Assembly (NCBI GenBank): GCA_028693165.1
Contig: JAQUVX010000012.1
Location: 1-64,000 of the forward strand
From: Lachnospiraceae bacterium
GTDB taxonomy: Bacteria; Bacillota; Clostridia; Lachnospirales; Lachnospiraceae
Reading direction: 5' to 3'
DNA length: 64,000 nt
The notes beneath the pieces are model-generated. The model worked only from the letters and a program-made list of their open reading frames with translations, was not told where the DNA came from and ran no database searches. Position 1 is the first letter of the stretch, and every line of letters starts with the position of its first letter. Shown here piece by piece: positions 35,293 to 44,380 of the stretch. A program made the position numbers and the translations under genes.

Positions 35293-36769
35293 ATCCTTCT
35301 TAAATCAGTCTCTGCGCACCAAGCTGATCTTCCCGGTGATGCTTACCATGGCGCTTTCCCTGGGGATCAATCTGATCCTGTTTGGCCGCATCGACACGAC
35401 GGTGAAAAACATGGATCAGGTGTATGCGACCAACATCCGCCTGGGGGAGCTGGAGGGGCTGTTGACGGAGCTGGAAAGTGATGTCTACCAGTATCTGAAT
35501 ATCCAGAGTCAGGATGCGTTTGTGTCCTTCGGCCAGAAGCGGGAGGTCTTTGAAGCCATGATCGAGGAGATCGACGACACGATCACCGATCACCCGGCCC
35601 GGCGGATGGAGCGCAATATTCGCAGTCTGGCGCAGTCCTGGCTGAAGCTGACGGATGAGGCGGTGTTGGCCAAGCAGGATCATGACGTGGCATCTTACCG
35701 GGCAAGCTATGTGGAGATCCAGAAGCTTTACGGCTATCTTCTGTCCTATATGCGTGGACTGGATGATCTGCGTTTTAAGGCCAATTCGGAAAATTATAAC
35801 GTGTTGTACCAGTATCTGCGCTATCTGGAGATCTTCATCATTGCGGTTCTGGTGGGAGTCACCTGCTGTCTGATGGTGCTGCTGTATGTCATTATTGGCA
35901 ATTTCACCGGGCCTCTGGAGAAACTGGCGCGCAAGGCGAAGGAAGTGGGGCGGGGAAACTTCGGCATCGCCCTGGAGGAACCCAGGAGTGAAGACGAGGT
36001 AGGGATCGTGACCGGGGCATTTAACCAGATGATTGTCAGCATCAACGATTATATCCGCAAGACCAGAGAGAGTATGGAGCTGGAGATCAAGATGAAGGAG
36101 CGGGAGCTGGCGATGGAAAGTCTTTTGAAGGACGCCCAGCTGAAATATTACCAGGCGCAGATCAACCCGCACTTTCTGTTCAATACACTGAATGCGGGGC
36201 AGCAGCTTGCCATGATGGAGGATGCGGAGCGGACCTATGAATTTATCGAGAACATGGCTTCGTTCTTCCGGTACCGGCTGAAAAGCAACGGGGAGGCATC
36301 CACGCTGCAGGAGGAGATCGGGCTGATCGACAGCTACATGTACATCATGAATGTGCGGTATTCCAACGAAATCCATCTGGAAAAATCCATCGACAACAGA
36401 CTTTTGGACATTCTGTTTCCGGGCATGGTGTTGCAGCCGGTGATTGAAAATGCCTTGAATCACGGGCTTAGCGGTGTGGAGTGGGAGAAGAAAATCCGCT
36501 TCACGATCCGGCAGGAGAATAAGGACGCGGTGATCTGCATTCGGGATAACGGCATGGGGATCTCAGAGCAGGTGTTGGAGGAGCTGCGGACCGGGCAGCC
36601 CCACGCGCCGATCGATCAGAAGGATACGCGAAACGGGGTGGGACTGGTTAATGTCCGGGAGCGGCTGCGGCTGTATTTTGACCGGATGGATGTGATGACG
36701 GTGGAGAGTGACGGGGAAGGCGCAGGCACGGCAGTTACCATCAGGGTGCCGATCCGGAGAAAGGCTTAG
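35264..36769 (+). CDS. YesM/LytS-like sensor histidine kinase
   Basis: This 501-residue kinase has membrane helices near 21-42 and 186-210 around an extracellular helical sensor, then a HAMP linker (about 211-265). The kinase core has phosphoacceptor His303 in INPHFLFNTLNAG, and the ATPase has VENALNHGL (N box) and DNGMGIS. It overlaps the anchored binding protein by 29 bases and lies 10 bases before the YesN-type regulator. The extracellular part probably contacts the binding protein to learn whether ligand is bound. Confidence 0.93.
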   Translation: MEKTLMRKSRSFLNQSLRTKLIFPVMLTMALSLGINLILFGRIDTTVKNMDQVYATNIRLGELEGLLTELESDVYQYLNIQSQDAFVSFGQKREVFEAMIEEIDDTITDHPARRMERNIRSLAQSWLKLTDEAVLAKQDHDVASYRASYVEIQKLYGYLLSYMRGLDDLRFKANSENYNVLYQYLRYLEIFIIAVLVGVTCCLMVLLYVIIGNFTGPLEKLARKAKEVGRGNFGIALEEPRSEDEVGIVTGAFNQMIVSINDYIRKTRESMELEIKMKERELAMESLLKDAQLKYYQAQINPHFLFNTLNAGQQLAMMEDAERTYEFIENMASFFRYRLKSNGEASTLQEEIGLIDSYMYIMNVRYSNEIHLEKSIDNRLLDILFPGMVLQPVIENALNHGLSGVEWEKKIRFTIRQENKDAVICIRDNGMGISEQVLEELRTGQPHAPIDQKDTRNGVGLVNVRERLRLYFDRMDVMTVESDGEGAGTAVTIRVPIRRKA

Positions 36770-36779
36770 GGAGAAGGAT

Positions 36780-38369
36780 ATGTACAAGGTTCTATTGGCG
36801 GATGACGAGGGGATTGTCACCGATTCATTAAAGTATATTATTGAAAAGAATTTCGGCAGTGCGTGTGAGACCGCGGTTGCGAAAAACGGCAGACAGGCGA
36901 TCGAGCTTGCGGAGAGCTTTCAGCCGGATATCGCCTTTTTAGATATCCAGATGCCGGGGCTCAACGGGCTGAAGGTCATGGAGGAGATCCGTGCGCAGAA
37001 TATCAAGATGAAGGTTCTGATCCTTACGGCCTACGACAATGTGGATTATGCCAAGGAGGCGCTGCGCCTGGGGGCGGTGGATTATCTGACCAAGCCGATC
37101 AACAAAAAGGTCATCGTGGAGCGGCTGACCGGCATGATGCACACCATCGACGGGGAGCGGCAGAAACGCCGGGATGATCTGATTGTGAAGGAAAAGATGG
37201 AGGCCGTGATTCCCATCATTGAAAATGGTTTCATCATCAGTCTGATCATCCAGAATGAGTACGAGGACAGCGGAAAGCAGTACCGGAGTCTGCTGAATCT
37301 GGAAGAAGATTACGGGATCATCATGGCGCTGGAATGGGGCAACGGAAGAGAGGGCGCGGGCATGGGAAATCCGGTCGGCTCCGGCGTTCGGGCGCACAAG
37401 TATTACGACAAGATGGCGGAGCTGGTGAAGGTCTATTTTAAGGCATTTGTCAGCGAGATCATGGGTAACAAGATGATCTGCGTGATTCCTTCGGTGGAGC
37501 CGCAGCTCGCATATGAAAACCGGCTGCAGTTGATCGAACGGGCCAGGAGCCTGGTCACCTCGTTAAAGCATACGGCGGGCATCGATTTTAAGGCGGGCAT
37601 CGGGTCGGTAAAGTCGTGGGAGGATATGTTTGACTCCTATCAGGAGGCGCTGAACGCCCTGCGCCACGGCAAGCGAAATGTCACCCACATCGATGATCTG
37701 ATCGTGAAGGACGACTTGAAGAAGCAGCGTCAGGTGATGGAGCAGGAGGTTTTAAAGGCCGTTTTAAAAGGCGTGGAGCATGACGTGCGCCAGGAGGCCG
37801 CGGTGTTTGCAAGCTGGGAATTGAAAAACCAGAACAGTACCTTTGAGGAACAGCGGCTGCAGCTTATGGAGCTGCTTCTTCTGGCGCGGCGCACGGTGCA
37901 GGAGCAGGGAGGAGAGCCGGCGAAAGGTGCGGAGTCGATCGGAGAGCTTCTGACCGTGCAGGGGGAGGAGGATTTGCGGCAGAAGTTTGTCGCGGCCATG
38001 GTGGAGCTGACCCAGGCCGTAGTGATCCGCAATCAGGAGCCGGACAGCATCATTACCCGCGCCAAGGACTATATTCAGCAGAATTTCCGCCGTGATCTGA
38101 CGCTTGAGGAAGTGGCGCAGACGGTGGGCATCAGCCCCTATTATTTCAGCAAATTGTTCAAGGAAGAGGCAGATGTGAACTTCTCGGAGTATCTGACGGA
38201 GATCCGCATCGAGACGGCAAAGCGGCTTTTGTCGGAGCGGGAGATGAGCATCAAGCAGGTATGCATCGATTCCGGGTATGCCAACCCCAACTATTTCAGC
38301 CGTATTTTCAAAAAATGGGTGGGGATCACGCCCACAGAATTCCGGGACGCAATTTACGAGAACCGCTGA
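36780..38369 (+). CDS. YesN-like response regulator with AraC DNA-binding domain
   Basis: This 529-residue regulator has a receiver domain (1-125) with Asp55 in IAFLDIQMPGLNG, a central region of about 250 residues usual in this class, and a C-terminal AraC/XylS domain with two helix-turn-helices (about 430-525, LTLEEVAQTVGISPYYFSKLF and IKQVCIDSGYANPNYFSRIF). Upstream in-frame codons lie inside the kinase gene; GGGAGAAGG before 36780 gives the start. It most likely activates the liv-type importer that begins 214 bases downstream. Confidence 0.94.
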   Translation: MYKVLLADDEGIVTDSLKYIIEKNFGSACETAVAKNGRQAIELAESFQPDIAFLDIQMPGLNGLKVMEEIRAQNIKMKVLILTAYDNVDYAKEALRLGAVDYLTKPINKKVIVERLTGMMHTIDGERQKRRDDLIVKEKMEAVIPIIENGFIISLIIQNEYEDSGKQYRSLLNLEEDYGIIMALEWGNGREGAGMGNPVGSGVRAHKYYDKMAELVKVYFKAFVSEIMGNKMICVIPSVEPQLAYENRLQLIERARSLVTSLKHTAGIDFKAGIGSVKSWEDMFDSYQEALNALRHGKRNVTHIDDLIVKDDLKKQRQVMEQEVLKAVLKGVEHDVRQEAAVFASWELKNQNSTFEEQRLQLMELLLLARRTVQEQGGEPAKGAESIGELLTVQGEEDLRQKFVAAMVELTQAVVIRNQEPDSIITRAKDYIQQNFRRDLTLEEVAQTVGISPYYFSKLFKEEADVNFSEYLTEIRIETAKRLLSEREMSIKQVCIDSGYANPNYFSRIFKKWVGITPTEFRDAIYENR

Positions 38370-38422
38370 AGCCATCGGTCTTCATGAGAACGCGGCGAAC
38401 CGGTATCCGAAAGCACAAAAAC

Positions 38423-38524
38423 AGATAGCACAAACTTATAGCAAAATAATGCTACACATTTTAGAACCCTTCGGGAAGCAAGCGGAAAATGTGAAGCAGT
38501 TTGCAAGTTTGTGCTATTTTTTTT
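38423..38524 (+). ncRNA. multibranched RNA structure before the liv operon
   Basis: AGCACAAACTT (38427-38437) pairs with AAGTTTGTGCT (38505-38515), and four more outer pairs make about 15. Inside are three further hairpins: TAGC/GCTA (439-454 of this thousand), CACATTTT/AAAATGTG (455-493, enclosing CCC-TTC-GGG) and GCA/TGC (496-504). A run of eight T follows the closing stem (38517-38524). It could be the terminator of the YesN transcript, but a junction of three hairpins is elaborate for that, so a riboregulator of the importer or a small RNA is possible. Confidence 0.45.
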
Positions 38525-38583
38525 ATGTTATATTGTTGACAGTAAAAGAAGTGAAACAAGAAACAAGAGAGGAGGATTCGTTC

Positions 38584-39447
38584 ATGAGCATGTTTTTGCA
38601 GGCGTGTGTCAATGGACTTTTGATGGGAGGTTTTTACGCCCTGATGGGGATGGGGCAGAACATTATTTTCGGCGTTATGAAAATCGTGAATTTCTGCCAT
38701 GGTGAGATGCTGATGGTTGGAATGTACCTGACGCTGATTCTCTACACGTATTTCGGGGTTGACCCTTATCTGGCAGTTCCGCTGGTGGCGCTGGTGATGT
38801 TCTGTTTTGGAGCGGTCATTCAGCATACCCTGATCACACCGTCCCTGGGAACGAAGAGCTTTACCAACCTGTTATTCCTGACGGTAGGTCTGGGGCTTCT
38901 GCTATCCAACGGAGCACTGGTTATTTTCGGCTCGGAATACCGTTCGATCCGTACCGGTTATTCACAGACTTATATCCAGTTGGGGCCGGTCAATATGGCT
39001 CTGCCGAGGCTGATCAGCTTTGGTGTGCTGATCGTGGTAGCCATCACGCTGTTCGCTTTCTTAAAGTATTCGACCCTCGGAAAGCAGATTCGCGCCGTAT
39101 CTCAGAACCCGGTTGGTGCGGAGGTAGTCGGCATCGATGTCAAGAAGATTTATCTTTTGACCTACGGCCTTGGCGTTGCACTGGCTGGAATTGCGGGTGC
39201 GTTGCTGACCCAGTTTTACACGGTGTTCCCGACCGCAGGTGCCAGCTTTGGACTTCGAGCCCTGATCGTGGTAGTCGTGGGAGGCCTGGGATCAATTCCG
39301 GGCGCATTCCTGGCAGGAATCTTTCTGGGTCTGCTGGAGACCATGAGTGCACTGTTTATCAGTCCATCTTACAGTGACCTGATTGTATTTATGACATTTA
39401 TCATCATACTGGTACTTCGCCAGACGATAATAGCGAGGAGGAGATAA
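38584..39447 (+). CDS. livH: branched-chain amino acid-type ABC transporter permease (LivH-like)
   Basis: This 287-residue permease opens MFLQACVNGLLMGGFYALMGMGQNIIFGVMKIVNFCHGE, the LivH hallmark, and has about eight helices with VVVGGLGSIPGAFLAGI as the ATPase-coupling segment. The start at 38584 follows AGAGGAGG; the frame is open far upstream but has no support there. With LivM it forms the membrane channel of an importer for branched-chain amino acids, amides, urea or similar small solutes. First gene of a five-gene transport operon. Confidence 0.93.
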   Translation: MSMFLQACVNGLLMGGFYALMGMGQNIIFGVMKIVNFCHGEMLMVGMYLTLILYTYFGVDPYLAVPLVALVMFCFGAVIQHTLITPSLGTKSFTNLLFLTVGLGLLLSNGALVIFGSEYRSIRTGYSQTYIQLGPVNMALPRLISFGVLIVVAITLFAFLKYSTLGKQIRAVSQNPVGAEVVGIDVKKIYLLTYGLGVALAGIAGALLTQFYTVFPTAGASFGLRALIVVVVGGLGSIPGAFLAGIFLGLLETMSALFISPSYSDLIVFMTFIIILVLRQTIIARRR

Positions 39448-39448
39448 T

Positions 39449-40507
39449 ATGGATAGCAAGAAAGCAGTACATATTTATCATCGGAATCTTACCATCCTGC
39501 TGGGCTTGATCTTACTGGTATTCATCCTGGTTCCTACGATGGTAAAGTCACCGTATATTTTAAATATTTTTGTTTTGATGTTTTACATGTCCACCCTGTC
39601 CATGGCCTGGAATCTGCTGGGCGGCATGACCGGGCAGAACTCTCTGGGACATGCGGCGTACATGGGACTTGGGGCGTATGCCTGCTGTCTTCTGGTGGTA
39701 AAGACCGGAGCGAATCCCTGGCTGGCGGCCATCTTCGGTATGGTGGTGGTAGGACTGGTAGCCGGAATCGTCTTTTATCCCTGCTTTATCCTGCGGGGGC
39801 CGTATTTTACCCTGGTCTCTATCGCGTTTGGTGAGTCCATCCGCCAGCTGATCATCAACTCGGAATTCTTTGGACGAGCCAGCGGCGTGGGACTGCCCTT
39901 CGGCAATGACTCCTGGCTGAATTTCCGTTTTGGCAGCAAGGTTCCATACTATTATGTGGGCCTGATCATGGTGGTAGGCATTTACCTGATCATGAAAAAG
40001 ATCGACCGCTCCAAGATGGGCTTTGCCTTAAAGACCATCCGTGAGGATGAGGACGCGGCGGCAGCGATCGGAATCAATCCGACAAAGTACAAGATCATAG
40101 CGGTTGTAATTTCGGCGATGGTAGCAGGTCTGGTGGGCTTCTTCTATGCCAGCTATATTCGTTACATTGACCCGGATCTGATGCTCCAGGTGAAATCCAC
40201 AGAGTCGGTGTTGCCGGCGGTTGTAGGCGGAGCGGCGTTTGTGGAAGGCCCTCTGATCGGAGGTCTGATCATGATTCCGCTGTCGGAATACCTGCGGGCC
40301 AACTTCAGTGCGATGCTGCCGGGTATCAACATGCTGATGTATGCGGTTGTGCTTCTGGTGGTGATCCGCTTCCGGCCAACAGGTATCTTGGGCTGGTATA
40401 TGCACAGCAATGTGAAAAAAATGATTGACGAAAAGATTCTCAAAAAGCCTTCGTCAGAGGTTTTGGAAGAGGTTGAAACACTGGAATACCAGAGAGAGGA
40501 GGCATAG
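39449..40507 (+). CDS. livM: branched-chain amino acid-type ABC transporter permease (LivM-like)
   Basis: This is a 352-residue second permease with MAWNLLGGMTGQNSLGHAAYMGLGAY near residue 55, the LivM signature, and GAAFVEGPLIGGLIM as the coupling segment. The C-terminus is a charged tail. It starts one base after the livH stop and ends two bases before livG, so the genes are tightly coupled. Confidence 0.93.
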   Translation: MDSKKAVHIYHRNLTILLGLILLVFILVPTMVKSPYILNIFVLMFYMSTLSMAWNLLGGMTGQNSLGHAAYMGLGAYACCLLVVKTGANPWLAAIFGMVVVGLVAGIVFYPCFILRGPYFTLVSIAFGESIRQLIINSEFFGRASGVGLPFGNDSWLNFRFGSKVPYYYVGLIMVVGIYLIMKKIDRSKMGFALKTIREDEDAAAAIGINPTKYKIIAVVISAMVAGLVGFFYASYIRYIDPDLMLQVKSTESVLPAVVGGAAFVEGPLIGGLIMIPLSEYLRANFSAMLPGINMLMYAVVLLVVIRFRPTGILGWYMHSNVKKMIDEKILKKPSSEVLEEVETLEYQREEA

Positions 40508-40509
40508 CC

Positions 40510-41259
40510 ATGGCAGAAGTTCCGATGCTTGAGGTACAGAATATTACAAAGCGTTTTAAAGGTCTGACGGCTGTCAAAAATGTCTCGTTCTCCATCAAAC
40601 AGGGGGGAATCACCGGCATGATCGGGCCAAACGGCGCGGGCAAGTCGACCACCTTCAATATGATCTGCGGCTACTATCCGCCCACGGAGGGCAAGATTTT
40701 CTACAAGGGCGAGGATATCACGGAAAAGAAGGCATTCGAGTATACCAACATGAAGATTGCCCGGACCTTCCAGATCATGAAACCATTGAAAAATTTAAGT
40801 GTCCTTGACAATGTCATCGCATCTTCCTATTTCGGTCATGCCGGAGCGAAAAATGCGAAAGAGGCGCGGGAACGGGCGATGGATGTACTGCAGTTTACCG
40901 GCCTGTTTGAGAAACGCCACGTGCTGTCCAAGGACATGGGCACCCCGGACCAGAAGCGTCTGGAGATGGCGCGGGCACTGGCGACGAAACCGGAAATGCT
41001 GTTTCTCGATGAGAACATGGCGGGCTTAAATCCGGCAGAGACGGAGGAAGCCATCCACCTGATCCGCAAGATCAATGAATCCGGTGTGACCATCCTTCTG
41101 ATCGAGCACATTATGCAGGCGGTGGTGAGTCTGTGTGAGGAGGTTATCGTGCTCCACCACGGAGAGAAGATCGCCGAGGGTACGCCGGAACAGGTGATGA
41201 ATGACCCTTATGTTATGGAAGTATATCTGGGGATGAAGAAGGAGGACGCACATGCTTAA
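40510..41259 (+). CDS. livG: branched-chain amino acid-type ABC transporter ATP-binding protein (LivG-like)
   Basis: This 249-residue ATPase has Walker A GPNGAGKST (about 38-46) and Walker B LFLDENMAGL. The position of the ABC signature reads SKDMGTPDQKRLEMARAL, so the usual LSGG is altered to MGTP. The LivG-type ending (MNDPYVMEVYLG) is present. The changed signature is unusual and may lower activity at one of the two composite ATP sites. It overlaps livF by eight bases. Confidence 0.92.
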   Translation: MAEVPMLEVQNITKRFKGLTAVKNVSFSIKQGGITGMIGPNGAGKSTTFNMICGYYPPTEGKIFYKGEDITEKKAFEYTNMKIARTFQIMKPLKNLSVLDNVIASSYFGHAGAKNAKEARERAMDVLQFTGLFEKRHVLSKDMGTPDQKRLEMARALATKPEMLFLDENMAGLNPAETEEAIHLIRKINESGVTILLIEHIMQAVVSLCEEVIVLHHGEKIAEGTPEQVMNDPYVMEVYLGMKKEDAHA

Positions 41260-41959
41260 AGTCGAAGGATTGAATGCAGGGTATGGCTCCGTCAACATCC
41301 TGTGGGATATCGGATTTACGCTGAATGACGGGGAGATCGTTGCGATTCTGGGCTCCAATGGCGCGGGAAAGACCACCATGGTGCGTGCGATTACCGGTAT
41401 GTTAAAGCCCGCTTCCGGATCGGTTCTGTTTAACGGCGAGGAGATGGCGAAGAAGAATTCCCGCATGATTTTAAACAGCGGCATCGTTCAGGTTCCGGAG
41501 GGGCGGCAGTTGTTTACGGATATGACAGTTCTGGAAAATCTGCAGATGGGGGCCTTTAACAAGGAGACCAAAGCGCATTTTCAGGAGAATTTAAAGAAGT
41601 CCTACCAGTGGTTTCCGAAGCTGGAGGAGCGGTCGAAGCAGGCCGCGGGGACATTGTCCGGCGGAGAACAGCAGATGGTGGCGGTGGCGCGTGCGCTGAT
41701 CGGCGAGCCGAAGCTGCTGATTCTGGATGAGCCGTCGCTGGGTCTGGCACCGAATATCGTGGATGATATCTTAAACGTGGCTTCCACGCTGGCAAAAAAT
41801 GACGGGATCTCGGTTCTTTTGGTTGAGCAGGATATCACGAAGGCGCTGGCCTCCGCGGATCGTGGGTACGTCATTGAGAACGGCCGCATTGCGCTGGAGG
41901 GTACGGCCGCGGAGTTACAGACCAATGAACACGTCAAGAAAGCATATCTTGGCATCTAA
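41252..41959 (+). CDS. livF: branched-chain amino acid-type ABC transporter ATP-binding protein (LivF-like)
   Basis: This 235-residue ATPase has Walker A GSNGAGKTT (about 35-43), the intact signature LSGGEQQMV, and Walker B LLILDEPSLGLAP. IVQVPEGRQLFTDMTVLENL is typical of LivF. It pairs with LivG, whose signature motif is degenerate, so this subunit probably provides the canonical signature for one of the two ATP sites. Confidence 0.94.
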   Translation: MLKVEGLNAGYGSVNILWDIGFTLNDGEIVAILGSNGAGKTTMVRAITGMLKPASGSVLFNGEEMAKKNSRMILNSGIVQVPEGRQLFTDMTVLENLQMGAFNKETKAHFQENLKKSYQWFPKLEERSKQAAGTLSGGEQQMVAVARALIGEPKLLILDEPSLGLAPNIVDDILNVASTLAKNDGISVLLVEQDITKALASADRGYVIENGRIALEGTAAELQTNEHVKKAYLGI

Positions 41960-42020
41960 GGATTCTATTACATTTCAATGCATTTCAACACCGTCAGCAG
42001 TTCGGTGTGAAATAGAGAGA

Positions 42021-42039
42021 TTTCCGGGAACACCGGAAA
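42021..42039 (+). promoter_or_regulatory. hairpin before the binding-protein gene
   Basis: TTTCCGG (42021-42027) and CCGGAAA (42033-42039) form a seven-pair stem with a five-base loop, ending about ten bases before the AGGAGG of the binding-protein gene. There is no T run. It probably protects or tunes the downstream message so that the binding protein is made in excess. Confidence 0.5.
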
Positions 42040-42060
42040 TACTTAAAAAGGAGGAACAAT

Positions 42061-43440
42061 ATGAAATTGAAAAAAATCACTTCTATTCTGTGTGTTGCGG
42101 CGATGGCGATCTCCATGCTGTCGGGATGTTCGGGCGGTGCGAGTACCGCAGCTACGACTGCAGCAGCAACCGCAGCGGCAACCGAGGCAGCAAAAGAGTC
42201 TGCAGCAGAGGCAGTAACGCAGGCGGCAGAGGCCGCAGCGAAAGCAGAGCCGGGTGCAGCCCTGACCGGTGAGCCGATCAAGATCGGAACCATCTATGCA
42301 ATGTCCGGCGGTGCAGCAGCAATCGGCACCAACATCCTGCGCGGTATTGATTTCGCAGTAGCAGAAATCAACGCAGCAGGCGGTATTGACGGACGTCCGC
42401 TGGAAGTTGTACGCGGCGACCATGCCGGAGATGCCGCAACAGGCAGATCTGAGGCAGAGCGTCTGATTTCACAGGAAAAAGTTGACGTTATGATGGGCTG
42501 CCATATGTCCGTTGTAACCGAAGTTGTCGCACAGGTATGCCAGCAGAATGGCGTTCCGATGATCACCGCAATCTCCACACTGGACAGACTGTCCAACGAA
42601 GAGCATAAGGATATGGACTATTTCTTCCGTCTGTGCCCGCTGAACTCCGTATATGTAGAGAATATGCTGATGTATCTGAAGGATTCCGCAGAGCAGACCG
42701 GCGAGGAGATCAAGACCGTAGCGATCTTCACCGACAAGGCAGCCATCGGTCAGGAATTGATCCGCTGCGTAGATCTGTTCAAGGATAAATATGGAATCGA
42801 GCTGGTTGCAACCGTTGACTACACCAGCAATGCAACCGATTTAAGCGCACAGGTTCTGGCACTGAAGCAGGCTGATCCGGATGCCATTCTCTGTGACTCC
42901 TACATCGGCGATGCAACTCTGTTCATTCAGACTCTGAAGGATCAGAACTACAGCCCGAAGATGATCGTTGCAAAAGCAAACGGCTTTACCGATCCGTCCT
43001 TCATCACCAACCTTGGCGCAATCTGCAACGGCGTTGCTTCTGTTGTAGAGTTCAACCCGGATCTGGTAAATGGTGTTGAGATCAATAAAGAGTTCAAGGC
43101 TGAGTTCGGCGTTGACATGAATGGTCACTCCGCAGAGTCCTACACCGTAGTATGGCTGTTCAAGACTGCAATCGAGGCAGCCGGAAGCACCGACGGCGAG
43201 GCTGTGAAGAAGGCTCTGACCGAGCTGGATGTCAAGGGCGAGTTCCCTGGCGGCCGCAAGATTATCCTGCCGTATGACGAGATCAAGTTTGAGAACTACG
43301 ATCTGGCCGGCGAGCAGCATTACAGAGACAACACTTCTGCATCGGTAGCAATCGCACAGATTCAGGATGGAAAATGGAACACCGTATGGCCATTCAGCTT
43401 CACCGAGACCAAGATTGCCTACCCGGCTCCATTGCAGTAA
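42061..43440 (+). CDS. livJ: branched-chain amino acid-type ABC transporter substrate-binding lipoprotein (LivJ-like)
   Basis: This 459-residue lipoprotein has a signal peptide with lipobox LSGC (Cys23), an Ala/Glu/Thr linker (about 24-65), and a PBP-type-1 receptor family domain. Landmarks are LTGEPIKIGTIYAMSGGAAAIG, INAAGGIDGRPLEVVRGD and GVDMNGHSAESYTVVW. It follows LivHMGF and supplies the importer's specificity. A strong terminator lies 57 bases beyond its stop. A paralogue with the same landmarks stands about 1 kb downstream. Confidence 0.93.
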   Translation: MKLKKITSILCVAAMAISMLSGCSGGASTAATTAAATAAATEAAKESAAEAVTQAAEAAAKAEPGAALTGEPIKIGTIYAMSGGAAAIGTNILRGIDFAVAEINAAGGIDGRPLEVVRGDHAGDAATGRSEAERLISQEKVDVMMGCHMSVVTEVVAQVCQQNGVPMITAISTLDRLSNEEHKDMDYFFRLCPLNSVYVENMLMYLKDSAEQTGEEIKTVAIFTDKAAIGQELIRCVDLFKDKYGIELVATVDYTSNATDLSAQVLALKQADPDAILCDSYIGDATLFIQTLKDQNYSPKMIVAKANGFTDPSFITNLGAICNGVASVVEFNPDLVNGVEINKEFKAEFGVDMNGHSAESYTVVWLFKTAIEAAGSTDGEAVKKALTELDVKGEFPGGRKIILPYDEIKFENYDLAGEQHYRDNTSASVAIAQIQDGKWNTVWPFSFTETKIAYPAPLQ

Positions 43441-43496
43441 AGAGAAGCTTGTATTTGTTTTGGGGGTATAGAGGAAGATTAACTGCTGAGAGAGTT

Positions 43497-43540
43497 GGCC
43501 TGCCGCGGGTTGTGGCAGGCCGATTTTCTGCGTGTTTTTT
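43497..43540 (+). terminator. intrinsic terminator of the liv operon
   Basis: GGCCTGCC (43497-43504) and GGCAGGCC (43514-43521) make a perfect eight-pair stem with a nine-base loop, followed by GATTTTCTGCGTGTTTTTT. It ends the liv-type operon. Confidence 0.85.
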
Positions 43541-43590
43541 GGCGGGGGGGGATGCTCTGGCGGGGGTTTTTGGCGGGGGTCTGGCGGGGA
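43541..43590 (+). other. G-rich block, possible G-quadruplex
   Basis: Four copies of TGGCGGGG-like units give G runs of eight, five, five and four (43544-43551, 43562-43566, 43575-43579, 43586-43589) with loops of 7-10 bases. This fits a four-layer quadruplex on the plus strand, right after the liv terminator. The surrounding DNA is AT-richer, so the block stands out. Confidence 0.5.
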
Positions 43591-43720
43591 TTTTGGATAA
43601 CTGCTGGCCAATAATTTGAAAATTTGTCCAGAGATCGATGCTTGATGTTGCGATCATCTTGGATTATCTTGGATCATCGTGGATCATCCTGACGTTTGGA
43701 CAATTGCTGGTCGACAACTT

Positions 43721-43975
43721 AACAATTGTCCAAACATTGATGCGTTTCCAGTGACAACCTTGGCGTTTGGATAATTATCAAATCAAAATAGCTGTAATTG
43801 TCCAAGTATTGCGGAATTCGCGGGCAGGAATACATATCAAGACCGTAAAATTGTCCAAAACCTTGTATTTCCGATATTATGAGTGCTCACATTGGGTAAC
43901 CGCGCATAGCCGGACGGTAGAATTGTCCAAAATAGTTGTGGCGGAACCCATTCTTGAACTCAGACATTGTGTTTG
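43721..43975 (+). repeat. intergenic direct repeat, copy 1 (ATTGTCCAA repeat)
   Basis: These 255 bases recur at 44126-44380 with a constant offset of 405, no gaps and only scattered changes. The copy contains ATTGTCCAA at about 43725, 43798, 43850 and 43922; two of these sit in a longer subunit GACSGTARAATTGTCCAAAA. Near its start GTTTGGACAATT (43694-43705) and AATTGTCCAAAC (43724-43735) form a perfect 12-base inverted repeat. No reading frame with a believable start exists in the whole interval 43441-44496. Confidence 0.85.
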
Positions 43976-44125
43976 GACATTGTGCTCGGATATGGTATTC
44001 AGATATAGTATTCAGGATGCAAAAGCTATCTCCAAGCATCAAGGCTTTTCCTGTGATCATCTTTGATAATCCTGATGTTTGAGGAATATCTGGTCAACAT
44101 CTGGCTAACTTTTGGTCAATAACTT

Positions 44126-44380
44126 GAAAATTGTCCAAACGTCGATGCCTTATCGGTGACAACCTTGGCGTTTGGATAATTATCAAATGAAACTGGCCGT
44201 AATTGTCCAAGAATTGCTGGATTCGTGGGCAGAAATACATATCAAGACCGTAAAATTGTCCAAAACCTCGTATTTTTGATATTATGAGTGCGTACATTGG
44301 GTAACCGCGCATAGCCAGACGGTAGAATTGTCCAAAACATTTGTGGCAGAACCCATTCTTAAACACAGACATTGCGTTCA
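44126..44380 (+). repeat. intergenic direct repeat, copy 2 (ATTGTCCAA repeat)
   Basis: Second copy of the 255-base element at 43721, ending about 115 bases before the second binding-protein gene. The stem TTGGATAATTA / TAATTGTCCAA is preserved in both copies although the loop between differs at several bases, hinting at selection for structure or for the motif itself. Confidence 0.85.

Noticed and set aside
35300-36463. Minus-strand frame of 387 codons
   Set aside because: Lies wholly opposite the YesM kinase with intact motifs; His- and Leu-rich shadow.
38535-38540. TTGACA before livH as a promoter
   Set aside because: No acceptable -10 follows at 16-18 bases before the ribosome binding site.
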